This document shows, one piece after another, positions 19,392 to 28,453 of a DNA stretch of 64,000 nt. Under the pieces are notes generated by a model that was not told where the DNA came from, did not search any database, and was given only the letters and a program-made list of their open reading frames with translations. The position numbers and the translations under genes were made by a program. This DNA comes from Nodularia spumigena CCY9414. GTDB taxonomy: Bacteria > Cyanobacteriota > Cyanobacteriia > Cyanobacteriales > Nostocaceae. Every line of letters begins with the position of its first letter. Position 1 is the stretch's first letter. The stretch is taken from positions 4,928,613 to 4,992,612 of the forward strand of contig NZ_CP007203.1 in NCBI RefSeq assembly GCF_000340565.2, in the 5' to 3' direction.

Positions 19392-19864
19392 ACAGGATTA
19401 GTACCCTTAGCCAGTTGACACAATTTTTTTTCCTCATCCTGACGCAGCAGAATATCAGTAAAATCGGCTCCATCAATAATTGCACCATCAAACCGAGCGT
19501 TAGAAGCAAACGCACCTTCTAAAATCGCGTTTGTCAAATTAGCTTTAATCAGTCGCGCTGAATCTAAAGTAGCGAAAGACAAATCAGCACTTTCTAAATT
19601 TGCCGATTCTAAATTTGCGGCAAAAAAGCTGACACCGCGCAAATTAGCATGGTTAAAGTCACTTTGGCGGAGATTAGCTTTAGTAAAACTAGAGTCTGTT
19701 AAATCACGTCCAGAAAAATCAGCCTCTACCAAAATCTCCTTATTATATTCCAGGGCTAAAGCTGTGGGCGTATAGCCGACAATTGTTGTGATGCCAACTA
19801 CTACCCAAAGCAATACACTGAGTATACTGGCTCCAATTCGATTATTTAATCTAGTATTCATCAT
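19352..19864 (-). CDS. Pentapeptide-repeat protein, exported
   Basis: A 170-residue protein starting MMNTRLNNRIGA at 19864; a longer frame exists but would overlap yraN. Residues 10-40 form a signal peptide or anchor (ILSVLLWVVVGITTIVGYTPTALA), so the protein is probably periplasmic or lumenal. Residues 50-135 consist of A(D/N)LxX pentapeptide repeats (DFSGRDLTDSSFTKANLRQ, ANLRGVSFFAANLESANLES, ADLSFATLDSARL), predicted to form a right-handed quadrilateral beta helix. The C terminus (RQDEEKKLCQLAKGTNPVTGRNTRDTLFCP) with two Cys is typical of cyanobacterial lumenal members. Its 3' end is duplicated just downstream (19243-19278). It diverges from yraN with 11 bases between starts. Confidence 0.9.
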   Translation of the reverse strand: MMNTRLNNRIGASILSVLLWVVVGITTIVGYTPTALALEYNKEILVEADFSGRDLTDSSFTKANLRQSDFNHANLRGVSFFAANLESANLESADLSFATLDSARLIKANLTNAILEGAFASNARFDGAIIDGADFTDILLRQDEEKKLCQLAKGTNPVTGRNTRDTLFCP

Positions 19865-19875
19865 ATTTTTAACCA

Positions 19876-20361
19876 ATGGCGAACCCTCCTCCCTCTCATT
19901 ATCCCGATATTGGTGAATTAGGAGAAGACCTCGTAGCACAATGGTTACATTCTACAGGCTGGGAGATTTTGCATCGTCGCTTTTTCAGTCGTTGGGGAGA
20001 AATCGACATTATCGCCCAGCTTCGGGAAAAAAATCTCTGTGTTCACCAATTACCCCAAGTAGCATTTGTGGAAGTGAAAACCCGTAGTCAAAGAAATTGG
20101 GATCTAGGGGGTAAATGTGCCATCACACGACAAAAGCAAGCAAAAATTGAGCGGACGGCGACAATATTTTTAGCTGAATATCCTGAAAAAGCTGATTACC
20201 CATGTCGCTTTGATGTTGCTATTGTCTACTGTCAGCGAATATCAAAACAGCGTCCTGGGCTGACATTGACTCCAGAACCTTTAGCTAGCTTATCAGCAGA
20301 TGGATACCAATTTTATCTGCAAGAATATCTACCAGCAGCTTTTGACTCTGTTGATGGCTGA
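19876..20361 (+). CDS. yraN: YraN family (UPF0102) nuclease-like protein
   Basis: A 161-residue member of the widely conserved YraN family, related in fold to Holliday-junction resolvases and other PD-(D/E)XK nucleases; its biological role is unproven. Motifs appear in family order: GELGEDLVAQWLHSTGWEIL at the N terminus, WGEIDIIAQ with the active-site Asp, VAFVEVKTRS with the E-x-K pair, and RFDVAIVYC. There is a cyanobacterial-type insertion between the second and third motifs (LREKNLCVHQLPQ). The start codon lies only 11 bases from the divergent pentapeptide gene start, so the two share one promoter region. Confidence 0.92.
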   Translation: MANPPPSHYPDIGELGEDLVAQWLHSTGWEILHRRFFSRWGEIDIIAQLREKNLCVHQLPQVAFVEVKTRSQRNWDLGGKCAITRQKQAKIERTATIFLAEYPEKADYPCRFDVAIVYCQRISKQRPGLTLTPEPLASLSADGYQFYLQEYLPAAFDSVDG

Positions 20362-20373
20362 TCATGTCAGAGA

Positions 20374-20763
20374 TTACGCCAGTGTTTCTGGACAGTAACC
20401 CAGTCCTCGCACGAATTGTTGGCGGAATGCTTCAATTTCTTCTCTCTCTGGATTACCATGAGAAACGATCGCAACTTGGTAGCGACGCATTACGTCTACA
20501 GGGCTTTGTCCTGCTTCCAAACTCCAAAGAGCCATTTGCACCCGCATCGGTGGCGCATAACTAATTCCTAATTCATTCAGAAAAGCCCGAAAGTCCCCAT
20601 CCTCTTGGGGCGAAAGTTGTTCTGTGAATTTTATCCTCACAACCCAGCCATCAATTTGATGAATCACGGTGACGAAAGAAACGGGCATCTGAGGTCTGGC
20701 GTGCAGATGTTGTACAATTCTCAGAGTTAAACTGGCATTTGCCAGGTAATACAAATATTCCAT
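20374..20763 (-). CDS. Conserved hypothetical protein
   Basis: A 129-residue soluble protein of unknown function. It begins MEYLYYLANASLTLRIVQHL at 20763 and contains VTVIHQIDGWVVRIKFTEQL, QEDGDFRAFLNELGISYAPP and the helical EREEIEAFRQQFVRGLGY. The pattern of two strands, an acidic helix and a long C-terminal helix suggests a small alpha/beta domain. No active-site motif could be picked out. It converges on yraN with 12 bases between stops. The overlapping plus-strand frame at 20364-20564 is a shadow of it. Confidence 0.7.
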   Translation of the reverse strand: MEYLYYLANASLTLRIVQHLHARPQMPVSFVTVIHQIDGWVVRIKFTEQLSPQEDGDFRAFLNELGISYAPPMRVQMALWSLEAGQSPVDVMRRYQVAIVSHGNPEREEIEAFRQQFVRGLGYCPETLA

Positions 20764-21340
20764 AGTTGCTGCTTGGGATTAAAGCCCATCCTACATTTCT
20801 ATTTTCCTAAATAGATCGCTGTTCCCGGTAGGGTAAAAGCCCCCGTTTTTATATGGGGAGATTTACCCAATTTTCATAATGATTAATGCTTCTCTGTTAT
20901 GCAAATTTACATTTAAGTTGCGTATACACGATACATGACAGTAAGAAAAAACACACCTTTACCAGGATGAATTACAGAAATCATAGAGTATTCAGAGCAA
21001 AGGCTCAAATACACCCAGCCAGAATCCCGGTATTTTCAACCGAGATGCTCATTTCTCGCCCATAATTTCAGAATGTTATAGTAATCCGCTTTGATTTTTG
21101 ATAGCTTGCGTGGCGTAGCCATACTTACTTGCGTAGGTGGTCCGTGGTCCGTGGGAAACAGCTTTTTGAGTTGTAAGCGCAAAGCGCAGGCTACGCCAAC
21201 AGAAATCAAATAGGAGTCCTATATAATACTTTAACTATAAAGTCACTAGCACAGAACAAATGTAACCAATCTATCTTTTACTTTAAAGTGATAAATTATT
21301 CCTAAGATGAAATTCCTAAAAATTAATATTTTTTCATATC
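20764..21340. other. Intergenic region with dispersed repeat pieces
   Basis: No intact gene was recognised. A small frame of 32 codons (about 20967-21065, MNYRNHRVFRAKAQ onward) follows CCAGGATG but lacks further support. The segment 21085-21225 carries repeat matter: the GCGTGGCGTAGCC piece near 21109, its inverted partner GGCTACGCC near 21189, and AATCAAATAGGAGTCCTA near 21205-21222, which recurs at about 54394-54411. Confidence 0.45.
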
Positions 21341-21366
21341 TAGAGACGCAAAATTTCGCGTCTCTA
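21341..21366. terminator. Palindromic hairpin after trxA
   Basis: TAGAGACGC (21341-21349) and GCGTCTCTA (21358-21366) are exact inverted copies around an 8-base centre. It lies 14 bases beyond the trxA stop on the minus strand and is a variant of the GTAGAGACGT palindrome family. Confidence 0.65.
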
Positions 21367-21379
21367 TGCTTAATATTCC

Positions 21380-21697
21380 TTAAAGGAAATTTTTGAGATG
21401 TTGCACCAATTGTTCTGCTTGCATAACTCCCTCAATTTTCTCTACTGGCTGACCCTGTTTAAATAGTACCAATGTCGGTAAAGCATTAATTTGGTACTGA
21501 CTTGCTAGGGCGGAATACTTTTCTGTGTCAATTTTGACAATCCGCACACTATTTTGTAATTGGGCGTTAACTTGCTCTAAAATTGGCACTATCATCTGAC
21601 AAGGACCACACCAATCAGCATAAAAATCTACCAACACAGGGACATCAGAACCTGATAACATCTCTTCAAAACTGTTGAATTGTTTTTTTGTAGCCAT
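21380..21697 (-). CDS. trxA: Thioredoxin
   Basis: Small dithiol oxidoreductase that reduces target protein disulfides in the cytosol. The 105-residue product from MATKKQF at 21697 has the thioredoxin fold: VLVDFYADWCGPCQMIVPIL with the WCGPC active site at about 29-33, the IDTEKYSALASQYQINALPTLVLFK stretch with the cis-proline (quoted as SQYQINALPTLVLF), and a C-terminal helix. A start three codons upstream (21706) is possible but less typical. It stands alone, with a palindromic terminator downstream. Which thioredoxin class (m-, x- or y-like) is not decided here. Confidence 0.95.
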   Translation of the reverse strand: MATKKQFNSFEEMLSGSDVPVLVDFYADWCGPCQMIVPILEQVNAQLQNSVRIVKIDTEKYSALASQYQINALPTLVLFKQGQPVEKIEGVMQAEQLVQHLKNFL

Positions 21698-21891
21698 GTG
21701 ACACACACCAAATTTTTATTGATTGCTTTCAATGGTAATGCGTAGCTCAGAGAATCGCTGTAACATCATTTTGTTTTTATTGTTGCTCAATTTCCGACTC
21801 TTCCCCAAGGTAGATGTCTAAAATCGTGAGATTATAGGCACAAATCACCATAAGATAATTAGCGCGGTTATTTAAAAAGCAACAGGATTAA

Positions 21892-22641
<750 letters not shown>

Positions 22642-23112
22642 TCAGTTAACAGTTATCAAAATTTTGCTGTGACATTTAAGAATTTAGCCCACGCAGGTGG
22701 GCTGTGTTTGTGTAGCCGCGTTCGTCCTTGGCGTTGCGGTAGCAATATTCCATTCGCCGGGGCTTGATATCTAACTCTTGATCTCCCCTCTCCTTCACAA
22801 GGCTACGGTGTACACACAAGTGATCTGATCCCCCTAAATCCCCCTTAAAAAGGGGGACTTTGATTCTAGTTCCCCCCTTATAAAGGGGGGTTAGGGGGGA
22901 TCGAAACGCTGTTAGGCAACTTGATAAGACTTGTGTGTACACGATAGCCTTCACAAGGAGAGGGGGTGGGGGTGAGGTTTCCATATTTGATTCCTCTCCT
23001 TCACAAGGAGAGGGGGTGGGGGTGAGGTTTCCATATTTGATTTGCTGTCAAAATACGCAAAATATTTAAAGTATTCAGTTATGCTGTCTCGAAAAAGGAG
23101 AAGATATCAATA
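22642..23112. repeat. Nested repeat region downstream of fabG
   Basis: This is non-coding repeat matter in layers. The CCCCTCTCCTTCACAAGGAGAGGGG repeat family (compare 3325-3985) is split by a miniature element (22803-22947), which itself contains a third inverted repeat. The sequence from CTTCACAAGGAG to TTTGATT occurs twice in tandem with a 50-base period (about 22949-23042). Near 23080 the plus strand reads ATGCTGTCTCGAAAAAGGAG, the left flank of the next element. Confidence 0.75.
22803..22947. mobile_element. Miniature inverted-repeat element with 11-bp target duplication
   Basis: A 145-base element bounded by 19-base terminal inverted repeats that differ at two positions (CTACGGTGTACACACAAGT against CTATCGTGTACACACAAGT). 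The 11 bases CCTTCACAAGG occur immediately on both sides (22792-22802 and 22948-22958), as expected for a target duplication. It contains a second inverted repeat, GATCCCCCTAA (from 22827) with TTAGGGGGGATC (to 22902). It has no coding capacity, so any movement would need a transposase elsewhere. Confidence 0.75.
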
Positions 23113-23233
23113 TTAGGACTTACGCACAAGCAACGGAGAAAGGAACCACGTTGGCGCTAGCCTCTCCCTTTGGGAGAAGGAACGAAGGACACGAAGGGAA
23201 GAGGATTTCAGAGAGTTTTTGCGTAAGTCCTAA
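23113..23233. mobile_element. Miniature element with TTAGGACTTACGCA termini
   Basis: A 121-base element whose ends TTAGGACTTACGCA and TGCGTAAGTCCTAA are exact inverted copies of 14 bases. Flanking AATATT on the left and AAATATT on the right suggest a short AT target duplication. The interior (TCTCCCTTTGGGAGAAGG) holds another small inverted repeat. Without it the flanking DNA would read through a relic frame from GAAGATATC to a stop near 23349. Confidence 0.7.
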
Positions 23234-23352
23234 ATATTAAGTTTCATGATTTAAAAGCAGGAATACCAGATAATCCCATTATGGATGCTTCCATAAATTT
23301 ATATGAAGAAGATGTCAGGTTAGATTTGGAATCAGAAACTATGTCATAGTTT

Positions 23353-23503
23353 TTATACAGTTAATTGTGATATTTGCAAAACACGGTCATTCCAATTACC
23401 AAGTTCTTGATTTACCTGATTTATAGCTTCTTTGTCGTTCCAGATTTGCTCCCATTTAAACAACCAACAGGTCAAAAACCGTCCTAAATTGTCCAGAATA
23501 TTC
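23353..23503 (-). pseudogene. Relic coding stretch after the PD-(D/E)XK gene
   Basis: A minus-strand frame ending at 23353-23355 reads RNILDNLGRFLTCWLFKWEQ, then IWNDKEAINQVNQELGNWND, then RVLQISQLTV. Composition and periodicity look coding but there is no good start codon, and it is out of frame with the upstream gene, which ends at 23504. It is either the end of a broken gene or a short gene with an unusual start. The family is not recognised. Confidence 0.35.
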
Positions 23504-24136
23504 CTATGTCGCGCTGAACGCGATCGCCTCCATTCCCAAACGCTTCAATACCTGTAATACACTATAAAGCTCATTATCAGGATTTACCAAAGAAAACAGC
23601 CGCGAATTAGCATATTCATGTTTCAATACCTTTAAAAATAAAAACTCATTACCATTGGTAATCATACCAAAGGTTGGTAGCACAGTTTCCTCATTACCCA
23701 ACATATAAGCCAAAGCTTGAGGAATTGCGCGTGTCACCGCAAAATCACTCCGTTTTGATTCAATTACCAACAACCAAAGCCGATTTTTTAACACCAAAAC
23801 ATCAATCCGCCCCCGAATAATCGTTCCTTCATCCTCCATTTCTAAAGCCAAACTCGTTTCTGTTTCAATCCTAAATGGCTTATGATAAAAACCAGCTAAA
23901 TCTAACAAGGGCGCAAGTACCACCATCTTCACCGTATTTTCTAGCATTGGGGGATCATCCATCAATTCTAAAAAATTAGCCTTCACCCGATCTAATAAAT
24001 GTTGCTCTTCTTTGTTCAAAGCCTCAAGCCCATCCAACCACTCAGGAAAAAAAGTAGCATCTTGAACGATTTGAATGCCAAAATTTTGCTTTAATTCCCC
24101 TAGCGTCACATCCTTGGCCGCAATAGACCGAACCAT
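23504..24136 (-). CDS. PD-(D/E)XK-type nuclease-like protein (restriction R-subunit N-terminal type)
   Basis: A 210-residue protein resembling the N-terminal nuclease domain of type I restriction R subunits, common as stand-alone proteins in cyanobacteria. The core is GTIIRGRIDVLVLKNRLWLLVIESKRSDF (Asp in GRIDVLV, E-x-K in VIESKRS), followed by AIPQALAYMLGN and FGMITNGNEFLFLKV. The N terminus is helical (WLDGLEALNKEEQHLLDRVK). No helicase or HsdM/HsdS gene is adjacent, so it is an orphan. The ATG at 24136 follows AGGAGAAATATCAAA, a good ribosome site. Nuclease activity is inferred from motif order. Confidence 0.8.
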   Translation of the reverse strand: MVRSIAAKDVTLGELKQNFGIQIVQDATFFPEWLDGLEALNKEEQHLLDRVKANFLELMDDPPMLENTVKMVVLAPLLDLAGFYHKPFRIETETSLALEMEDEGTIIRGRIDVLVLKNRLWLLVIESKRSDFAVTRAIPQALAYMLGNEETVLPTFGMITNGNEFLFLKVLKHEYANSRLFSLVNPDNELYSVLQVLKRLGMEAIAFSAT

Positions 24137-24364
24137 TTTGATATTTCTCCTGACGAAATTTTAGGCTCAACTGTACAGAAAAAGCTATTAAGCCTGAAAC
24201 CTTTGCTCCCGTATTTCTCACGAATAATGTAATCGCAATTTGTATAACCCGGATAGAGAATCGGTTTCAGGCATTTTTTACGGGGTTGACTTTTGATGTA
24301 GTGTGAAACTCCATAATCCAGATTTTATAAGGGTTTGAGAATGTTGGTGAGAAATCAGGGTGAT

Positions 24365-24556
24365 CTAACTAAATTTTAGTTTAAAGTTCAATTCTTGTTT
24401 GAGCTTGGCAATTGCTTGAAAAATACCTGGTGGTTCAGGGTCTAGACGAAGATGGACATCAACTGTGGAGTTGCGCCATCCAATTAGTAGGGCGCTAGCT
24501 CCACCTGTAAAGTAGATGCAGCCTGAACCCTGGGCTTCTCTACCTAAGACTTGCAT
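24365..24556 (-). pseudogene. Truncated nucleotidyltransferase-like fragment
   Basis: A 63-residue fragment containing GSGCIYFTGGASALLIGWR and STVDVHLRLDPEPPGIFQAI, the beginning of a cyanobacterial nucleotidyltransferase-like protein (an antitoxin-partner-type family normally two to three times longer). The frame stops abruptly after KLKQELNFKLKFS, so the C-terminal two thirds are gone. The usual acidic pair after the GGAS helix reads TVDVHL, with His in place of the second Asp. I regard it as decayed. It lies beside another fragment (24618-24704). Confidence 0.5.
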
Positions 24557-24617
24557 TACATTAACATTATGGTCGCGGATATTTACTAATAAAACTGAAG
24601 AAAATCCTTGGACACCA

Positions 24618-24704
24618 ACTTGTTTAGTTGTGTCTCATCGTCCTTCTGTGTTGCGTCGCGCTGACCAAATTATTCTGATGAAAGCAGGTCGAGTGGAAGC
24701 GTAA
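24618..24704 (+). pseudogene. C-terminal fragment of an ABC transporter ATPase
   Basis: The plus strand reads TCLVVSHRPSVLRRADQIIL and then MKAGRVEA before a stop. This is the H-loop (SHR) and final strand of an ABC ATPase of the exporter type. The Walker A, signature and Walker B regions are absent upstream. It is a relic, unrelated in frame to the complete ABC exporter at 25268. Confidence 0.65.
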
Positions 24705-24845
24705 GGAAAGGTGGCTTATAGCAGCTTCGCTACTTTCGCCTCAATATCCTTGGATAGATTTTGTCTAAAAAATTCTGAATATCATAAATGGAAGGGATGA
24801 AACCCTAATTATACAAAAAATCTTTTTTATTACATTGCATCTTCT

Positions 24846-25256
24846 ATGAATAAATATTGTTGTGAGCAAGCTAGAGATGAACTTTGGTTAATGATGGGAG
24901 CAGGAGCAACAGCAGGACTCACTGGAGGAATTTCTCCTCTTGGTGCGATCGCCTTTCAAACCAGTTTAGCTAGTGTACAGGGTGTTGTAGTCACTCGCAT
25001 TGCTCAAATTTATGATGTGAATTTGATACCTGCTAGTGGTGCTGGAGCAATGGCCGCAGCAATTATAGGCGTAGGTGGTGGACAATTTCTGTTTAATATG
25101 GGCAGTATTATAGCAGGGTTGATTCCTGGTATTGGCTCAGTGGTTCAACCAGCAATGGGAGCGGCCGCAGTTAAAGCATTGGGTGAAGTTGCTATTACCT
25201 ATTTTGAAAATAAGTATCCTCACAAAATCTACAACCCAAAAACAAAAACATTGTAG
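24846..25256 (+). CDS. Small glycine-rich membrane protein, DUF697-like
   Basis: A 136-residue hydrophobic protein. After a short polar N terminus (MNKYCCEQARDELW) come GAGATAGLTGGISPLGAIAF, VVVTRIAQIYDVN, GAMAAAIIGVGGGQFLFN and IIAGLIPGIGSVVQPAMGAA, ending ALGEVAITYFENKYPHK. The order, including the RIAxIYxV helix and the IPGIGS loop, resembles the DUF697 membrane domain usually attached to GTPases; here the GTPase part is missing. It is convergent with the ABC exporter gene, whose stop is 12 bases away. Whether it belongs to the peptide cluster is unknown. It is broadly similar in style, but not clearly homologous, to the two small proteins at 57870 and 58597. Confidence 0.65.
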   Translation: MNKYCCEQARDELWLMMGAGATAGLTGGISPLGAIAFQTSLASVQGVVVTRIAQIYDVNLIPASGAGAMAAAIIGVGGGQFLFNMGSIIAGLIPGIGSVVQPAMGAAAVKALGEVAITYFENKYPHKIYNPKTKTL

Positions 25257-25267
25257 TTTGTCTCACC

Positions 25268-27319
25268 CTAAACTTTCACCCATTTCAAAACATTGGGGTC
25301 TTTATTATAGCTGTAGGTAGAACCATCTTGAGTTGTAACAGTTTGACCTTTACTAGCTTTAGTTCTCACAGTCCCCAGTGAATAATCTGTTAATTTCTGC
25401 ATTTGTTGATGAGAAAGTCCGGTAATAAAACTTACTTGGTTTGCTAGGTTGGCTATTTCTTGTATTGCTGTTTCTGGTGAATTAGGAGATTGATTATTGG
25501 CAAAATTATCTATTGTAATTTCAGCTTTCTCAGCCACACTGATGACAGATGATTTTAATTTCTGACGTTGATAATCCTGCACAGTCAAAAGTTGCCAACT
25601 AGAATCTTGAGAAAGTTCTAAAACCCATTGATGATAATCAAATAAGCTTTCTCGATGTCCGACACTGATAAATGTTGTTTTTGCTTCTCGTAATTGTTGA
25701 TATAAATTACCTTCATTCTTTAAATCTAAAGCACTGGTAGCTTCATCTAAAATCGTGAAACCAGGTTGAGTAACTAACAATCTGGCAAATGCTAGACGTT
25801 GTTGTTCTCCTAAAGATAATATATTTTCCCAGGGAACTTCAGTATCAAAACCATTTACTCGACTCAATAAACTATCCAGATTAACTTGTTTTAAAACTTC
25901 TGTGAGTGCGCGATCGCTAACTATTCGTTCTGTATGTGGATAAAGCAACTGTTCCCGCAAAGTTCCTAAAATAATGTAAGGACGTTGAGGTAAAAATAAC
26001 ACTTCTTCTAAAGGAGGCCGGACTAAACGACCTGTTCCTGCATTCCACAAACCAGCGATCGCCCTCAATAAAGAACTTTTACCTCTACCACTCGGACCAA
26101 CAATTAATAAACCTTCTCCTGGTTTTACAGAAAGTGATAAATCTTCAACAATTACCCTTTCATAATTGGGAGTTTGTAAAGTTACATTCTCAAAGCTGAT
26201 ATGATTATCTTCTACTGTTGTGATGGTATTAACATTTTCTGATTGTTTAGCTACTGCTTCTACCGCAGAGGAAAACTCAGCCAGCCTTTCAATATAACTA
26301 GAAAACTGTCCCGAAATGCCAAATTCATTGATTAATTCTGATAGAGAAAGAGAAAACAGATAAGCTGTTAAAGAAGCTTGGCTAATTTCTCCAAATCCCA
26401 AGTCACCCCTCATATATAAAGGACCAAGGATTAAAAAGGGAAAAATTTCGATTACGCCCTGGTATCCTCGATTAAAAATATCTATATTTCTTTCCCACTT
26501 AATCTTCCGTTGATAAATTTGGATGAAATGATTAAATCTTTTCCCAATAATATTTGATTCTTGTTTCTCTCCTCTAAAAAAAGCTATTGATTCAGAATGA
26601 TTACGAACATGAGTTAGAGCATAACTATAATCACCCTTGGATTGTATTTCTTCCTGATTAATTTTATTTAACTCTCCTGTCAAGTAAGTGCTGATTACAT
26701 TCCCGACAATTGTGTAAACAAACAAAATAATCGCCACTTTCTGAGAGATAGTCCACAGGATGATTAAAAATGCTATAAGCTCCAGTATTTTTTCCAGAAA
26801 AGTAGCGGAAAAAGTTAAAGCATTTCTCGTAATCGGTTCAATTTCTTGAGCTATACGTTGGTCTGGATTATCAATATCAGCTTGAAAATTGATTTTATAA
26901 TATGCTTGATTGCCTAAATATTTTGATAATGTGTGATTATTTAGCCATTGATACCAATCAAGGGCAATTTGTTTTCTGAGTAATTTAGAAACACCTACCA
27001 AAAGTGTTACGAATACAAGAGCTACACTATAAACCAATATAGCTTTAAAAAAATTACTAACATTCTGTTCGACAATGATAACATCTACTAAATAGCGATT
27101 GAGGAAATTAGTAAATACATTGAGACTTACCAGCGCAATTATTAATAATAATAAGAGAATGAGCATTCCCCAGGAACGCATCACATCTGAAAATGCTCTT
27201 CCCCCTGACTTACTTGGATACCAGTAAGGTTCAGTGATCGCTTTGACATTTTCCCAAAATTGAGTCAAAGCTGAAAAAGGATTTGTCGAGGGTTGAGATT
27301 GAATAACTTCGGTTTGCAT
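25268..27319 (-). CDS. ABC exporter (SbmA/YddA-like transmembrane domain fused to ATPase)
   Basis: A 683-residue half-transporter, probably exporting the peptide made by the neighbouring NRPS; NosG of the nostopeptolide cluster is a comparable position and type. The membrane domain (about 45-340) carries five or six hydrophobic spans, starting WGMLILLLLLIIALVSLNVF. The ATPase domain (about 365-600) has Walker A GPSGRGKSSLL (about 404), Q-loop LPQRPY, signature LSLGEQQRLAFARLL (about 501), Walker B FTILDEATSALD (about 525) and H-loop VGHRE. An unusual C-terminal extension of about 80 residues follows (NSPETAIQEIANLANQVSF, SGLSHQQMQ-like helix, then a Gly/Lys tail). It is the last gene of the minus-strand block, 196 bases after the P5C reductase gene. 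Confidence 0.9.
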   Translation of the reverse strand: MQTEVIQSQPSTNPFSALTQFWENVKAITEPYWYPSKSGGRAFSDVMRSWGMLILLLLLIIALVSLNVFTNFLNRYLVDVIIVEQNVSNFFKAILVYSVALVFVTLLVGVSKLLRKQIALDWYQWLNNHTLSKYLGNQAYYKINFQADIDNPDQRIAQEIEPITRNALTFSATFLEKILELIAFLIILWTISQKVAIILFVYTIVGNVISTYLTGELNKINQEEIQSKGDYSYALTHVRNHSESIAFFRGEKQESNIIGKRFNHFIQIYQRKIKWERNIDIFNRGYQGVIEIFPFLILGPLYMRGDLGFGEISQASLTAYLFSLSLSELINEFGISGQFSSYIERLAEFSSAVEAVAKQSENVNTITTVEDNHISFENVTLQTPNYERVIVEDLSLSVKPGEGLLIVGPSGRGKSSLLRAIAGLWNAGTGRLVRPPLEEVLFLPQRPYIILGTLREQLLYPHTERIVSDRALTEVLKQVNLDSLLSRVNGFDTEVPWENILSLGEQQRLAFARLLVTQPGFTILDEATSALDLKNEGNLYQQLREAKTTFISVGHRESLFDYHQWVLELSQDSSWQLLTVQDYQRQKLKSSVISVAEKAEITIDNFANNQSPNSPETAIQEIANLANQVSFITGLSHQQMQKLTDYSLGTVRTKASKGQTVTTQDGSTYSYNKDPNVLKWVKV

Positions 27320-27515
27320 ATTGGAGCAATAAATTAAGTTTCTGAGAATTGAATTTAATACTTATCAAAATAACCACTGAGCATAACTAAGTAGGTTAAC
27401 TCATATTAAGTAGGTTGGCGTTAAAAATTGTCGTTATGACAAGGGAACAGGGAACAGGAAGAGAGTTTTGGGCGATTTTACTTTTCTTCACAGACCTTTA
27501 AATTTTTCTGTTCAC

Positions 27516-28331
27516 CTACTTACTTAATTGTTGAGTCCGGCTTAAAGCAGTCAGCACCGCATTAGAAACAACAGTTCGTAAACCCCCTTTCTCTAACTCG
27601 TAAAGGCCAGCAGATGTTACGCCTCCAGGACTTGTAACCTTGTTGCGTAATACTGCTGGATGTTCATGGGTTTGCAACATCAGTTCGACACTGCCAGCAA
27701 TTGTATACAATACCAGTTCTTGGGCTTGTGTGCGAGTTAAACCTATTTGAACACCAGCATCAATCATTGCTTCGATGTACAGAAACACAAATCCAGTGCC
27801 GGCGCTACTTAACGCCGTTGCCATATCCAGGTAATGTTCACTTTGAGTAACAAATTCCTTACCTAGTGGCTGTAGAACAACTTGAGTAAGCGATCGCTGT
27901 TTTTCTGTTACATTCTCTGATGCGCTCCATACGGTAGTTCCATGACCAACTTCTACTGGAAGATTAGGCATTGTACGAACAATAGCAGCATGATTTAACC
28001 CTTGGCACAAAGATGGAATACTTGCTCCAGCGACAATACTGATTACTAAAGCCTCTGGTGAAATTTTATCTTTAAGTGTAGTCATCACAGAAGCTAAAAC
28101 TTGAGGCTTCACCGCTAATATGACAATGGCTGCGCCTTGTACCGCTTCTAAATTGGAGCTTGTAGTACGTACTCCATATTTCTTGTTTAAATCAAGACAT
28201 CGTGCAGCAACTGGTTCACCAACTATAATTAGCTCTGAGTTGTCAACGGTTTTTGTTGCTAATAATCTACTAATGATAATTTCGCCCATCGTGCCACCAC
28301 CGATAAAGGCAATTTGTAAATCTGTGAGCAT
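27516..28331 (-). CDS. nosF: Pyrroline-5-carboxylate reductase homologue of the 4-methylproline pathway
   Basis: A 271-residue ProC-family enzyme. The Rossmann start IAFIGGGTMGEIIISRLLAT is followed by VILAVKPQVLASVM, VSIVAGASIPSLCQGL, IVRTMPNLPVEVGHG and the C-terminal dimerisation domain with LSSAGTGFVFLYIEAMIDAGVQ and LRNKVTSPGGVTSAGLYELE. Family identity is certain. Its position directly downstream of a zinc dehydrogenase and a dioxygenase within an NRPS block is that of NosF, which reduces 3-methyl-pyrroline-5-carboxylate to 4-methylproline in nostopeptolide-type pathways; that role is inferred from context. It could also serve general proline synthesis as proC. Confidence 0.88.
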   Translation of the reverse strand: MLTDLQIAFIGGGTMGEIIISRLLATKTVDNSELIIVGEPVAARCLDLNKKYGVRTTSSNLEAVQGAAIVILAVKPQVLASVMTTLKDKISPEALVISIVAGASIPSLCQGLNHAAIVRTMPNLPVEVGHGTTVWSASENVTEKQRSLTQVVLQPLGKEFVTQSEHYLDMATALSSAGTGFVFLYIEAMIDAGVQIGLTRTQAQELVLYTIAGSVELMLQTHEHPAVLRNKVTSPGGVTSAGLYELEKGGLRTVVSNAVLTALSRTQQLSK

Positions 28332-28453
28332 ATATTTTCTTTATTATCTAAATTATTTATCTGCCGTTATCCGCGTTTATTTGCGTGTATCCGCGTTCAA
28401 TTATTATCTTCATCTTATTCTATGTAGCTTCATATTAATTTGGTATAACCCCA

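Noticed and set aside
20364-20564. 66-codon plus-strand frame
   Set aside because: Antisense to the better supported gene at 20374-20763.
22676-22984. 102-codon minus-strand frame
   Set aside because: It lies entirely within stacked inverted repeats and translates repeat sequence.
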